64,000 nucleotides of DNA from an uncultured Cohaesibacter sp. (GCF_963676485.1 NZ_OY781114.1:2012501-2076500), one strand, 5' to 3'; shown: positions 1 through 10,823, numbered from the stretch's first letter. Notes: generated by a model not told the origin, from the letters alone. Made by a program: numbers and translations.

Positions 1-1915
<1,915 letters not shown>

Positions 1916-2041
1916 ACTCTCATTTGTCTATATTCATTCAAGACGTTCTTTGCCAAAGGCAAAAACGTCAACTAGCGTTAGGTGTATTGTTCGTAGAACA
2001 ATCACCGACAGCTCAAACCAGCTTCTCTGTTTGTTATTCGC

Positions 2042-2161
2042 CGGCCCGGTGGTTATGGCGAGGACACCAAACCCGATCCCATCCCGAACTCGGCCGTTAA
2101 TATCCTCTGCGCCAATGGTACTCCGTCTTAAGACGTGGGAGAGTAGGTCGCTGCCGGGCCT
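2042..2161 (+). rRNA. rrf: 5S ribosomal RNA
   Basis: The segment of about 120 bases has complementary ends (CGGCCCGG near 2042 with CCGGGCC near 2155-2160) and the conserved core CCCGATCCCATCCCGAACTC. It lies about 125 bases after the 23S gene and 25 bases before an intrinsic terminator, so it is the last gene of the rRNA operon. No tRNA gene follows it here, although many alphaproteobacterial rRNA operons carry a tRNA-fMet after 5S. The ends may be off by a few bases. Confidence 0.95.
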
Positions 2162-2183
2162 GCTAATAACAAACTTACTACTT

Positions 2184-2221
2184 AAAAACCCCTCGTGCCT
2201 TCTCGGCACGGGGGGTTTTTG
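2184..2221 (+). terminator. Intrinsic terminator of the rRNA operon
   Basis: A GC-rich stem (AAACCCCTCGTGCC against GGCACGGGGGGTTT, four-base loop TTCT) runs into a T tract, 23 bases after the 5S gene. Confidence 0.9.
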
Positions 2222-2400
2222 CGTGATATAGAAAATCTAAAAAGTCACAAAACGGAAGACGGTAATCACATAAATGTTACTTTTTCTGTTTATAGTGCGA
2301 CAAAATGCGTCAATTCAACTTTCGGATGCCACAATTGAGGTTTAATTGCGGCAAAAGGGACTGTGGCTCATATGCCAAAAAACAAGATGAGGAGGTTACA

Positions 2401-2868
2401 GTGCCTTGTAAAGACGCAATGATCGAAAAGGTAATCAGTCTGACCCCTGATATGAATGTCGAGGATGCTCTGCATATTCTCGAAAATGAAAGGATCAGGA
2501 CTGCTCCCGTACTATCTAAAGACAATACGCTTTTGGGCATGTTTGGTTTTATGTCCGTTATGAGGCAGGTCCTCCCGGTTTCCGTTACAATGCCAAATGG
2601 CCTTGAACATCTGGATTTCGCTCGTGGTGCCAAGCCTGACATCGCAAAGCGCATCAGTGAAACCAAATCCAAAACGGTCGAGGCCGCGATGGAACGGGAA
2701 CCGATTACCATTAGCCCGGACCTATCGGTTTGGGAAGGTATCCTTATGCTGACCAAACACGGCAGCCCCTTGCCGGTCGTCGAGAGCGGGACACATAAGT
2801 TCCTCGGCATTTTGACGGAGCAATCCGCCATTACCGAACTGGAACATATCGTGTCCAGTTCTTCCTGA
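2401..2868 (+). CDS. CBS-domain pair protein
   Basis: This 155-residue protein is essentially two CBS motifs (about residues 5-60 and 85-150), a Bateman module that usually senses adenine nucleotides or regulates a partner. The first has the usual MIEKVISLTPDMNVEDALHI and APVLSKDNTLLGMF pattern; the second has MEREPITISPDLSVWEGI and PLPVV. The GTG at 2401 is taken as the start because GAGGAGG lies five bases upstream, whereas an in-frame ATG at 2305 has no such site and would add an unmatched, Cys/Arg-rich leader. The transporter gene 88 bases downstream on the same strand suggests that the CBS protein modulates that transporter; this is inference. No catalytic domain is visible. Confidence 0.8.
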   Translation: MPCKDAMIEKVISLTPDMNVEDALHILENERIRTAPVLSKDNTLLGMFGFMSVMRQVLPVSVTMPNGLEHLDFARGAKPDIAKRISETKSKTVEAAMEREPITISPDLSVWEGILMLTKHGSPLPVVESGTHKFLGILTEQSAITELEHIVSSSS

Positions 2869-2882
2869 TCGACAGCTTAGCA

Positions 2883-2932
2883 CATCCAACAATCTCGATT
2901 GGATGGGCGCAGGCAACTGTTTGCCTATCCAA
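2883..2932 (+). promoter_or_regulatory. Mutually exclusive hairpins between the CBS and transporter genes
   Basis: TTGGATG (2899-2905) can pair with CATCCAA upstream (2883-2889) or with ATCCAA downstream (2927-2932). The second fold also encloses an inner perfect stem, AGGCAA/TTGCCT with loop CTGT (2911-2926). No T tract follows, so this is not a plain terminator. The arrangement lies just before the transporter start at 2957 and could affect its translation or message stability. Confidence 0.4.
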
Positions 2933-2956
2933 CGGCAAAAAAGCGATAGTTGATCA

Positions 2957-4300
2957 ATGGAACATGCCAGTGAAATAGCCTCAAGTGTTATTTTTGGATG
3001 GCCGCCAATGGTTGTGGCGACCGTCATTTTGATTGCAGCTTACTTCTTCATTATCACCGAAAAGATAAACCGAGCAATTGTCTCCCTGTTGGGTGCTGGT
3101 CTGCTGGTTCTGCTTGGTGTGTTGAATTTTGAGCTGGTCATTCACGGAATTGACTTCAACACGATATTCCTTCTGACGGGTATGATGGTGATTGTTGCAA
3201 TTACCAGAGAATCCGGAGTTTTTCAGTTTGTGGCGATTTATACCGCCAAGCTGGTCAAGGCCAATCCAAGGGCTTTGCTGATTGCGCTTGCGGTGGTAAC
3301 CGCAGTCTTTTCGGCATTGCTCGATAACGTCACTACGGTGCTTCTCGTTGTCCCTGTGACACTGTTGTTGACAGACCAGCTCAAGCTGAAGGCCTATCCG
3401 TTTCTCTTCTCCCAGATTTTTGCTTCCAACATTGGCGGCACCGCGACTTTGATTGGTGACCCGCCAAACATTCTGATCGGTTCCGCTGTTGGTCTCAGCT
3501 TTATGGATTTCGTGGAATGGGTTAGCCCGATTGCGATCCTTATTCTTCTGATTTGTTTGCTGTTTTTCGACTTTATATGGGGCCGGAAAATGCATGCTGC
3601 TGAAGAAGACAAGCAGGCAATGATGCAATATGATGCGTTTGAAGCGATTGAAGACAAGGTCCTTTTGACCAAGTCGCTGATAACGCTTGCATTGGTGCTG
3701 TTCGGCTTCATTTATGGCCATGGGCAGGGCTGGGAGCCCGGCACCATTGCGCTTACTGGGGCGGCCTTTCTTCTTTTGCTGCAGACATTTGGTGGCAAGC
3801 CGGAAGAGCAGTCCCATGCAGTGCATAAGGCCTTCAATCAGGTTGAATGGGAGACGATTTTCTTCTTCCTTGGCCTGTTTGTTCTTGTCGCCGGTGTCGA
3901 GCATACCGGGCTCTTGAAGATCATTGCGGGTAAGCTTTTGGCCATCACCGGCACGAATGTCGAGTTCGCGGGGATGATCGTTCTGTTTGCTTCCGCAATC
4001 CTGTCGTCGATCGTCGACAATATCCCGTTTGTAGCCACCATGATCCCTCTGCTCAAAGCGATGCAAACTGATCTCGGCGGACCTCAGGCGATTGAACCAC
4101 TTTGGTGGTGCCTGTCTCTGGGGGCCTGTTTGGGCGGTAACGGTACATTGATCGGTGCCAGTGCAAACGTCATGGTTGCCAGCTTCTCGGAACGGGCCGG
4201 ACAGCGCATCTCGTTCATGCAGTTCATCAAGCTGTCTTTCCCGCTGATGATGCTCACGACGGTTATATCGGCGATCTACGCTTATATCGTCTATTTCTGA
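2957..4300 (+). CDS. SLC13/ArsB-NhaD family ion transporter
   Basis: This 447-residue integral membrane protein has about 11 hydrophobic segments. It carries the ion-transporter superfamily signatures LLDNVTTVLLVVPV near residue 120 and NIGGTATLIGDPPNILIG near 160, and in the second half SSIVDNIPFVATMIP and LGGNGTLIGASANVM. The two inverted halves, each with a P-loop-like NxxGTxxGxxxN motif, match ArsB/NhaD/P-protein transporters. The substrate cannot be read from sequence: a Na+/H+ exchange, citrate/dicarboxylate or arsenite role are all possible. No arsenic genes are linked, which argues against ArsB proper. The central loop (about residues 210-235) is charged. The upstream CBS gene probably belongs to the same transcript. 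Confidence 0.85.
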   Translation: MEHASEIASSVIFGWPPMVVATVILIAAYFFIITEKINRAIVSLLGAGLLVLLGVLNFELVIHGIDFNTIFLLTGMMVIVAITRESGVFQFVAIYTAKLVKANPRALLIALAVVTAVFSALLDNVTTVLLVVPVTLLLTDQLKLKAYPFLFSQIFASNIGGTATLIGDPPNILIGSAVGLSFMDFVEWVSPIAILILLICLLFFDFIWGRKMHAAEEDKQAMMQYDAFEAIEDKVLLTKSLITLALVLFGFIYGHGQGWEPGTIALTGAAFLLLLQTFGGKPEEQSHAVHKAFNQVEWETIFFFLGLFVLVAGVEHTGLLKIIAGKLLAITGTNVEFAGMIVLFASAILSSIVDNIPFVATMIPLLKAMQTDLGGPQAIEPLWWCLSLGACLGGNGTLIGASANVMVASFSERAGQRISFMQFIKLSFPLMMLTTVISAIYAYIVYF

Positions 4301-4333
4301 GTGAGCTGCTGAATTTTGACGTAATAAGACATT

Positions 4334-4366
4334 CCGTCGCCGGAGACATCTGGCGGCGGCTTTTTT
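4334..4366. terminator. Terminator between convergent transporter and LacI genes
   Basis: The stem CCGTCGCCGG / CTGGCGGCGG is followed on the + strand by TTTTTTA. It overlaps the stop codon of the leftward LacI gene and mainly serves the transporter transcript. Confidence 0.75.
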
Positions 4367-5360
4367 ATCGAACGGTGCTTCGTTCTATGAGCTCTACCGG
4401 AATGCTCCTGTGTGAGCTGGGGCCATTGGCTGGACCCATGACAGCCTCAAGTGTTGCGTTTGTCAGGGCAGACAGGGATTGTCGCACTGTCGTCAATTCA
4501 TGGGAAGACCAGCCCGATATGGGGGCATCATCAAAACCGATGATGGATAGATCCCGAGGCACTGATAATCCCAATTCGTGTTTGGCGGTGTTGAGGGCGC
4601 CCAATGCCAACTCATCGCTCACCGCGAAGATGCCGTCTATGCCGGGGTGGGCAAGAAGGGTTCGGGCTGCCTCTACGCCTGTCTCATAACAATGAGGTCC
4701 CTTGCGCCATCGGGTGACAGCGACACCGTTGATATCCATCTCTGCGATAAAGGCCTCTGCACGGGCGCGTTTGGCATGGGTGCGTGAGGCTGATAGCAGG
4801 ACCGCCACATTTCGGCATCCAGCTTGTAGCAGGCGACGGGCTGCCAAACGGCCCCCCGTTGCCGAATCCGCGTCAATCAGGTCAACATGGGCCACCGCCG
4901 CAGGCATGGTGCGATTGATCAGAACCAGTCGCGTTCCATTAGCCATACAAATGCGAACGACTTCGTCCGGCGCCGCGCCAGAGAGAAGCACAACAGTGCG
5001 GACCCGATATTCCAGTAGGCGCTCAACGGATTTGGTGATATCGCCATCCACTTGCGCGAGATTGACCAGAATGCATTGCAGGTCATGTTTGCTCAATGCA
5101 GCGCTCAAGGCGTCAATTTGGGCGGAAATATAGGGACTGGAGAGATGCTTGCCCACGACGCCAACCAGGTTGGAGCGGCTCATATGTAATGTGCGCGCCA
5201 GAAGATTGACCTTGTAGCCCAGCTCTTCAGAGGCCGCCATCACCTTGCGCCGTGTTTTCTCCGATACGCTCGCACCTGTGGTGAAAGTCCGCGACACCGC
5301 GGACCGCGAGACGCCTGCCCTTTTGGCGACATCGGAAGCTGACACGAATTTATGGTTCAT
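4365..5360 (-). CDS. LacI-family transcriptional regulator
   Basis: The 331-residue length is standard for LacI/GalR. The N-terminal helix-turn-helix and hinge are clear (VSASDVAKRAGVSRSAVSRT, then VSEKTRRKVMAASEELGY and LARTL). The periplasmic-binding-protein-like core follows from about residue 62, with typical SDELALGALNTAKHELGLSVP and LSIIGFDDAPIS segments near 240-285. It is the last gene of a tight leftward operon, six bases after the phosphatase gene, so it is probably co-transcribed with the importer it is likely to control. Its effector is presumably the imported compound or a breakdown product (inference). A dyad upstream of the first gene (10904-10930) is a possible operator. Confidence 0.92.
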   Translation of the reverse strand: MNHKFVSASDVAKRAGVSRSAVSRTFTTGASVSEKTRRKVMAASEELGYKVNLLARTLHMSRSNLVGVVGKHLSSPYISAQIDALSAALSKHDLQCILVNLAQVDGDITKSVERLLEYRVRTVVLLSGAAPDEVVRICMANGTRLVLINRTMPAAVAHVDLIDADSATGGRLAARRLLQAGCRNVAVLLSASRTHAKRARAEAFIAEMDINGVAVTRWRKGPHCYETGVEAARTLLAHPGIDGIFAVSDELALGALNTAKHELGLSVPRDLSIIGFDDAPISGWSSHELTTVRQSLSALTNATLEAVMGPANGPSSHRSIPVELIERSTVR

Positions 5361-5366
5361 GGATCT

Positions 5367-5969
5367 TTACCTGATCAAACCCGGTATAAGCCCTGCGGAG
5401 ATGACTTCTTCGGCCAGGGCCATCATGCCGGGGAGGGGATAGCTTTGTGGAAGCGTCCGAATGATCCGGATATGGTCTAGAGCGTCCTTGAAAGAAGTGA
5501 ATTGCTCAGGGCAATATACAGCCATCCACAGTGCCAGAACCGTCACGGAGCGCGAGCGGCCGCCGCGACAATGAATGAGAATGTTGCCGCAATGATGCTG
5601 AGGATAGTGGGGCTTGCCCTCGATATAGCCATGCATCAGGCCCTGAAGTGTCATCACAGCTGCTGCCAGCAAATGGGGGCTATTGCCCGGCCCATCAATC
5701 ATGCCGATCTGATAGCGGCGCACCTTTGTGCCGTCAGAGAGGGCCAAATCCTGCGGGAAGATATTGATTGAGACATTCAGGCTCTCGGTGATATTGGCGT
5801 TCAGCAAGGCATCGGCATCTTCTGCTGCGGGCAGATTGCCAAGATAGAGCGTCTTGCGGTGTGGGCCGAAATTTTCGACGATCGGGATCAGCAGGCATTG
5901 GGCGTCTTCCATGGTTTCGGATGCATCAACATCGACCGGTAAACCATGGCGGGGTGTCTTGCTCTTCAA
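5367..5969 (-). CDS. Dual-specificity/tyrosine-type protein phosphatase
   Basis: This 200-residue protein has the Cys-based phosphatase loop HCRGGRSRS with Cys134 and Arg140 in CX5R spacing, and an Asp near residue 92 (IDGPGN) that could be the general acid. There is no signal peptide, so it is cytoplasmic. The TTG at 5969 is used as start because GGAG lies about ten bases upstream and the preceding gene ends at 5974; an ATG at residue 20 is the alternative. It lies between the MBL-fold hydrolase and LacI genes. In this operon context it may dephosphorylate an imported phospho-compound or derivative rather than a protein, but that is inference. The fold assignment is firm and the substrate unknown. 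Confidence 0.8.
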   Translation of the reverse strand: MKSKTPRHGLPVDVDASETMEDAQCLLIPIVENFGPHRKTLYLGNLPAAEDADALLNANITESLNVSINIFPQDLALSDGTKVRRYQIGMIDGPGNSPHLLAAAVMTLQGLMHGYIEGKPHYPQHHCGNILIHCRGGRSRSVTVLALWMAVYCPEQFTSFKDALDHIRIIRTLPQSYPLPGMMALAEEVISAGLIPGLIR

Positions 5970-5973
5970 AATA

Positions 5974-6999
5974 TCAAATCTCCATTTCCCGCTCGAGCGC
6001 GAGGCGGGCCCCGAGGCCGGACATCAGCTTGGGGGCGGTTGTCACATCAAGAAAGGCTGGTATGACACGATCTGCCCTGCACTGGTCAGCCCAGATGAGA
6101 ATATCTTTCAGGCGTGGGTGGACATTCCATGGCAGCCATTGCGCCCGTTTGCTGGCGATCAGCGGATAGGCCGGGCTGCCTTTGGGCACATGGCTGGAAA
6201 AAAGAAAGCGAAAGCCTTCTCGCTGCAAGAGGGCCGCTGATAGACCTTCCTCGCCGTTCGAGCCGGTTGTGACGATAACATCGTCGGGTCTTGCTGTCTG
6301 CACATCCACCACCGGCACGGCTTGCCCCATGGCGGTTTGATATTCCCTTGCGATGATGGCTTCGGCCTTTACGTCATAGCCCGCTTGCCTGAAGGTATGA
6401 ACCATATCAGCACCGCGTCCGGCTGGTGGACAACAGACAACAGCCCCGCCCTTTGCTTGGGCGATCATTTGCTGCTTCTGGTCTGAAAGCAGACTGTCAC
6501 GATCACCATAAGAGGCATCAATCAGCAGGGTCGCGGCTGGTGGCATCGGATCCATTGGCATGCTGCTCGATTCGGCAGACACGTCGCCGGAATAGATGAA
6601 GCCACCCAGATCGGTTGGCATGTGAAACCAGACCCCGCCCGGTGCATGACCACTCCGCCCGACCGTGATGGGAATGCCCAGAAGATCGAACTGGCCCTGC
6701 TGAGGAATTTCGCATCGGTCAGCCGGGGCTATGCTCGCCGGACTATCGTCAAAGCAGCGCCTGGTCGCAAAGACCGGAGGCATGCCAACGTCTTCAAGGC
6801 GCATGAGAGAGCCGATATGATCTTCATGGGCATGGCTGAGACACAGGGCATCGACCTTGCCGATGCTTGCGATGTCCGGATGCTCGCCCGGTTCGAGGCC
6901 ATCGCCGAAATCGAACAGGATGCGCCGACCTCCGATTTCGACAAGAAACAGGGCTGCGCTTTTCCGGTTGAGGCCGCTGATAGCGGTTAGTCGCGCCAT
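5974..6999 (-). CDS. Metallo-beta-lactamase-fold hydrolase
   Basis: The 341-residue protein has the metal-binding motif HAHEDH (His56, His58, Asp60, His61), preceded by the typical strand RRILFDFGDGLEPG, and later YSGDVSAESS, which supplies a bridging Asp. It has no signal peptide. The start at 6999 is chosen because GGGAG stands eight bases before it and the longer frame begins inside the permease. It overlaps the end of the permease gene by 13 bases, which indicates translational coupling. Family members hydrolyse phosphodiesters, cyclic phosphates, thioesters or RNA. Placement beside a phosphatase suggests consecutive hydrolysis of an imported phosphodiester (inference). Confidence 0.85.
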   Translation of the reverse strand: MARLTAISGLNRKSAALFLVEIGGRRILFDFGDGLEPGEHPDIASIGKVDALCLSHAHEDHIGSLMRLEDVGMPPVFATRRCFDDSPASIAPADRCEIPQQGQFDLLGIPITVGRSGHAPGGVWFHMPTDLGGFIYSGDVSAESSSMPMDPMPPAATLLIDASYGDRDSLLSDQKQQMIAQAKGGAVVCCPPAGRGADMVHTFRQAGYDVKAEAIIAREYQTAMGQAVPVVDVQTARPDDVIVTTGSNGEEGLSAALLQREGFRFLFSSHVPKGSPAYPLIASKRAQWLPWNVHPRLKDILIWADQCRADRVIPAFLDVTTAPKLMSGLGARLALEREMEI

Positions 7000-8762
7000 G
7001 GCAGCACTCCCTTGGGTAGATATTTGCCAAAGCATAGCGAGATCAGCATGAGCGACAGGATGAGCAGCACCATCAGGCAGCCCACAGCTGCGGCGAGAGT
7101 GGAGGAGCCGGCCTCTTCAAGGAAGATGATCATCGGTCCGATGGTCTGCGCGCGCGAGGAGACCAGCAGCACAGAGGTCTGGATCTCGTTGATGGCTGTC
7201 ATGAAGACAAGGATTGCCGCCGCCGCCGCTGACGGCGCGAGCACCGGCAGGACGATATCGCGAAGGCGGGAGAGGATGCCTGCGCCAGCAATCTGTGCGG
7301 CTTCGTTAAGTAATCGGTCCACCTGCGCAAAGCCGCCAAGAATGGGCCGCAACGCAAGAGCAAGATAGTTGGACAGATAGGCGGCGAAGATGACCCAGAT
7401 GGTTCCATAGATGCTGACATGAATGAACGGCAATGGCCGCAGGAAAAACAGGATCATGGCCACTCCGATGATGATCCCGGGCAGTGCGTAGGCCAATTCG
7501 GAAGCCAAATGCAGGAGCCGAGAGAGAAGACCTGTACGCCAGACGAGGAAGTAGCCAAGGGCGATGGAAACCGGAATGAGGATGAAGACCGTTAGGCCGG
7601 TCAGCATGAAGCTGGTGGCGAAGGCCTCTCGGATTCCTTCATGTCGGAAAAGCGCATTGTTGAAATTCTCGAAGGTCAGGGTGTCCAGCGTGAGCGGTTG
7701 GCCATAGCCGCGTACCAAAGCCGAACCGACCAGCGAGGAAAGCGGCAATATCAGTATGGCTGCCAGATAACTCCATGCCAATGCGGTGATGGGCCAATGC
7801 CAGCGGCCAAGAGAGAGGCGCAAAGTGATGCTGGCGCCATCTACGCGCTGGTCGCCCTTTCGGCCCAGCCATCCGGTGATGGTCATGCCAATGATCGTGA
7901 GCACGGCAAGCAGAAGGGCTAGAAGAGCCATGTCATTAAGGGCGGAAGGACCATAACTGTTCAGGCGTCGGTAGATCATGGTGATGAGGGTCGGCACGCG
8001 GGCCGGAATGCCCAGCATTGCCTGAATGCCGAAATTGCCGATGGAGGAGACAAAGGCCAACGCGGCGCCGGCGAAGATGCCACTACGCACAAGAGGCAGG
8101 ATGATCTCCAGAACAATCGATAAAGGCTTCGCTCCTGCGCTCTGGGCCGCTTCGAGCAGAGTGGCAGGCACGCGCCTGAGGCTTGCGCGCACGGAAAGAA
8201 AAACCAGTGGTGCGTTGTAGAGCCCAAGCAGAAAGATGATGCCACCAGACGAATAAAGCGGATGGCGCATGCCCGGCTCAAGGGTCAGACCAAGAGGCGC
8301 AAGCAACGGGCTGGCAGGCGAAAAAGACTGCACCCATGCAAGGGCTGTCACTTGCGGCGGGATCATCAACGGCAGGACAAAGCCGAACACCCAGGCGGTG
8401 CGGGCCTTCATGTCGGTCATGCCAACCAGCAGGGCGGCGAGGGTGCCAATGACAGAGGCCAGAAGCGTCGAGCTGAGGGAAATCCAGATGGTGTTTCCGG
8501 TTGCCTGCAACACGCGACGGCCACCCAGAATATGGCTTATTCTCTCCAGATCCAGAGATCCGTCGGTAAAGAAGGCGGCATAAACAAGTCGTCCCAACGG
8601 CGCGATGGAGAGCAGGCCGACAAACAGGGCAAGACAGATGATCAGACGCATCTCGCCACTGAGCTTGAGACGCGAAAGGCGGAACGCCCGCTCGGGGCGT
8701 TCCTGTTCTATTGTGCGATCTGACACGCGCTTACATTCCGAAGATGTCAGCGAATTTGGCAC
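6987..8762 (-). CDS. Double-length ABC importer permease (Fe/thiamine/phosphonate-type)
   Basis: The 591-residue protein has about twelve membrane segments in two homologous halves, each with an EAA-type loop: LLEAAQSAGAKPLSIVLEIILP near 200 and LLNEAAQIAGAGILSRLRDIVLP near 490. Two fused permease units are typical of FbpB/ThiP/AfuB-like importers for iron, thiamine, spermidine-like or 2-aminoethylphosphonate-type substrates. The GTG at 8762 overlaps the binding-protein gene by 32 bases and has GAGGAAG just upstream; a second GTG at 8726, just past the binding-protein stop, is the alternative start. It forms one importer with its two upstream neighbours. Confidence 0.9.
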   Translation of the reverse strand: MPNSLTSSECKRVSDRTIEQERPERAFRLSRLKLSGEMRLIICLALFVGLLSIAPLGRLVYAAFFTDGSLDLERISHILGGRRVLQATGNTIWISLSSTLLASVIGTLAALLVGMTDMKARTAWVFGFVLPLMIPPQVTALAWVQSFSPASPLLAPLGLTLEPGMRHPLYSSGGIIFLLGLYNAPLVFLSVRASLRRVPATLLEAAQSAGAKPLSIVLEIILPLVRSGIFAGAALAFVSSIGNFGIQAMLGIPARVPTLITMIYRRLNSYGPSALNDMALLALLLAVLTIIGMTITGWLGRKGDQRVDGASITLRLSLGRWHWPITALAWSYLAAILILPLSSLVGSALVRGYGQPLTLDTLTFENFNNALFRHEGIREAFATSFMLTGLTVFILIPVSIALGYFLVWRTGLLSRLLHLASELAYALPGIIIGVAMILFFLRPLPFIHVSIYGTIWVIFAAYLSNYLALALRPILGGFAQVDRLLNEAAQIAGAGILSRLRDIVLPVLAPSAAAAAILVFMTAINEIQTSVLLVSSRAQTIGPMIIFLEEAGSSTLAAAVGCLMVLLILSLMLISLCFGKYLPKGVLPWRD

Positions 8763-9699
8763 GAACTTCCTCGTTCGCCTTCACAGCAGCATCAACATCA
8801 TAACCGAGCAGTTTCATGGAAGAGAGAGCAGGGAAGCCTTCCGGGCTCGGAACACCGGAGAGCAGAGGCAGGTTGCCCTGTTTGGAAACCAGTTCCTGAC
8901 CTTCCTTGGAAAGCAGGAAGTCGACAAATTTCTTGGCTTCGGCCACATGCTTGGTGCTTTTCAGGATGGCTACCGGTTCACCAATGAAGGACACGCCGTC
9001 TTCTGGAGCGATATAGTCAACCGGAGAGCCTTTTGCCTTCGCGCGCAGGGCGTTTGCATCAACAATGATGGCATATTTGGCCATGCCGGATGCGACAGCC
9101 TTGGTTGCCGGACCGTTGCCGCCTTCCGGCGCTATGTCCAGATCGGCAAGCCCTTCATAGAAGCTCCAGCCAATCGTGTCCTGATTGATCAGGGCATGCA
9201 GATGGTTAAGGGCCGCGCCGGAATAGAGCGGGCTTGGCACAGCGATCTGGCCGCGGTTTTCCTCGGTCAACAGGTCGGCCCATTTTTTGACAGGCTTGGC
9301 GCTGTTGGTGTTGTAGGCGATGCCGGTGGTGATGGCCTTGGTGCCGAAATAGGTCATGTCCTTGTCATAGGCGGCCTTGTCATAAGCGGCAACAGGAGCA
9401 TCCGGATAGGCCAGCAACTGATCCTGGGCTTTCAGCAGACCAAGGTTGATCGGGTCGGCAACCAGCAGAATATCAGCCTGTACCTGACCGGCTTCGATCT
9501 CGGCGCGCATGACATTCATCAGAGCGGATGTGCCGTTGCGGGTCCAGTTGACCTTGATATCAGGATTGGCCTTCTCAAAGGCATCAACGGTTTGCTGAGC
9601 CTGCTCGGGAGGCTGGCTGGTATAGAGCGTAATGGTGGTTTCAGCGTGTGCTGCGGTTGCTGCCACAAGAGCCAGTGCAGCCAGAGTAAGGGTACGCAT
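8731..9699 (-). CDS. ABC importer periplasmic substrate-binding protein
   Basis: The 322-residue protein starts with a clear signal peptide (MRTLTLAALALVAATAAHA, cleavage near residue 19). The mature part begins ETTITLYTSQPPEQAQQTVDAFEKANP, typical of the family 1 / iron-type solute-binding fold. Later features are ADILLVADPINLGLLK and a C-terminal AEAKKFVDFLLSKEGQELVS. An AAGGA site lies eight bases upstream of the ATG. The family covers ferric iron, polyamine, thiamine and aminoethylphosphonate binders. The Tyr pair typical of ferric-binding proteins is not evident, and the two hydrolase genes downstream point instead to an organophosphorus ligand (inference). Confidence 0.9.
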   Translation of the reverse strand: MRTLTLAALALVAATAAHAETTITLYTSQPPEQAQQTVDAFEKANPDIKVNWTRNGTSALMNVMRAEIEAGQVQADILLVADPINLGLLKAQDQLLAYPDAPVAAYDKAAYDKDMTYFGTKAITTGIAYNTNSAKPVKKWADLLTEENRGQIAVPSPLYSGAALNHLHALINQDTIGWSFYEGLADLDIAPEGGNGPATKAVASGMAKYAIIVDANALRAKAKGSPVDYIAPEDGVSFIGEPVAILKSTKHVAEAKKFVDFLLSKEGQELVSKQGNLPLLSGVPSPEGFPALSSMKLLGYDVDAAVKANEEVRAKFADIFGM

Positions 9700-9743
9700 A
9701 AGGGTTATCCTTGAATGATTAGGTGAGTTTCAGAGAGGGGAGG

Positions 9744-10823
9744 TTAAGCAAATTGCGGGTCGGGTAAGACCCAGCCATCGTTAAGGGCGATGGAGACATG
9801 TTGTCCCTGCTCGATGGAGAAGGGAGGGGCAACATTGAGGGTCAGCGAAACATCGGGAGCCGGAACAGGGGCAACTTCGGCCCGCAAATGATCGCCGCGA
9901 TAGGTCAATCGCTTGACGGTGGCCTGAATGCCTTCTTCCTTGGCTTTCGTAAGGGACAGATCGGACGGATGGAAGGCAATGCGGGCCTGGGAACGCGGGC
10001 TGGCCGATCGCGCACAGCGCAGCCGGATCGGTTTGCCAAACAGGTTGGCATGGGCCATGCCGTCATTGATGGGGGTGAGATCGGACACGTCCATCAGCTT
10101 GCCTTCGCCAATGAATCCGGCAACCATTTCGTTGTTCGGCTCAAGGTAAAGCTTACTTGGCGTGGCAAACTGGGCGATGCGCCCCTTATCCATGACAGCG
10201 ATGCGATCGGCTAGAGCCAGGGCTTCGGACTGGTCATGTGTGATGTAGAACATGGTCGCACCAGAGCGCTGATGGAAGCGCGAAAATTCTTCCTCTAGTG
10301 TGGCACGCAGATGCACATCGAGGTTGGCAAGCGGCTCATCCAGCAGCACCACACCGGCCTGCATGGCAAGGCAACGGGCCAAAGCAACGCGTTGGCGTTG
10401 ACCGCCGGAGAGGTCAGCCGGTCGACGGGTGGCCAATCTGTCCAGCCCGACGAGTGCGAGCACATCCCTTGTTCGTTTGCTGCGTTCTGGTCGAGATATG
10501 CCCTTGACCTTGAGGCTGTAGGATACATTCTGCTCAACATTCATATGGGGCCAGAGGGCATAATTCTGGAATACGACACCGATGCCCCGCTCTTCAGGCG
10601 AGAGATGGAAATCTTTGCCTGAAAGGCGGCACCCGTCCACGTAGATTTCACCCTTGTCCAGCTTTTCAAATCCGGCCAGCGTGCGCAGCAGAGTTGTCTT
10701 GCCGCAGCCTGAGGGACCGAGCACTGCGACAAATTCCCCCGATTGGATGGAAAGGGATATGTCGTGCAGGACTTCGGTCTTGCCGAAAGATTTGTGAATA
10801 CCGGAGATTTCAATAGCGCCCAT
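9744..10823 (-). CDS. ABC importer ATP-binding protein
   Basis: This 359-residue ATPase has Walker A GPSGCGKTT, the ABC signature LSGGQRQRVALARCLA, Walker B VVLLDEPLANLD and the switch His in YITHDQSEAL. The C-terminal extension from about residue 245 resembles a TOBE-like regulatory domain, as in FbpC/PotA. The start at 10823 (MGAIEISGIHKSF) is preferred over an in-frame ATG at 10874, which would add an unlike leader; AGGA lies nine bases upstream. It is the first gene of the six-gene leftward operon and energises the double permease. Confidence 0.9.
   Translation of the reverse strand: MGAIEISGIHKSFGKTEVLHDISLSIQSGEFVAVLGPSGCGKTTLLRTLAGFEKLDKGEIYVDGCRLSGKDFHLSPEERGIGVVFQNYALWPHMNVEQNVSYSLKVKGISRPERSKRTRDVLALVGLDRLATRRPADLSGGQRQRVALARCLAMQAGVVLLDEPLANLDVHLRATLEEEFSRFHQRSGATMFYITHDQSEALALADRIAVMDKGRIAQFATPSKLYLEPNNEMVAGFIGEGKLMDVSDLTPINDGMAHANLFGKPIRLRCARSASPRSQARIAFHPSDLSLTKAKEEGIQATVKRLTYRGDHLRAEVAPVPAPDVSLTLNVAPPFSIEQGQHVSIALNDGWVLPDPQFA

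Noticed and set aside
2981-4066. 361-codon frame antisense to the ion transporter
   Set aside because: Charged, Gln/Asn-rich shadow of a membrane-protein gene; no ribosome site.
2957-4300. Arsenite efflux pump ArsB
   Set aside because: The fold fits the superfamily, but no arsR, arsC or arsA is linked and the CBS partner is atypical; only the family-level call is supported.
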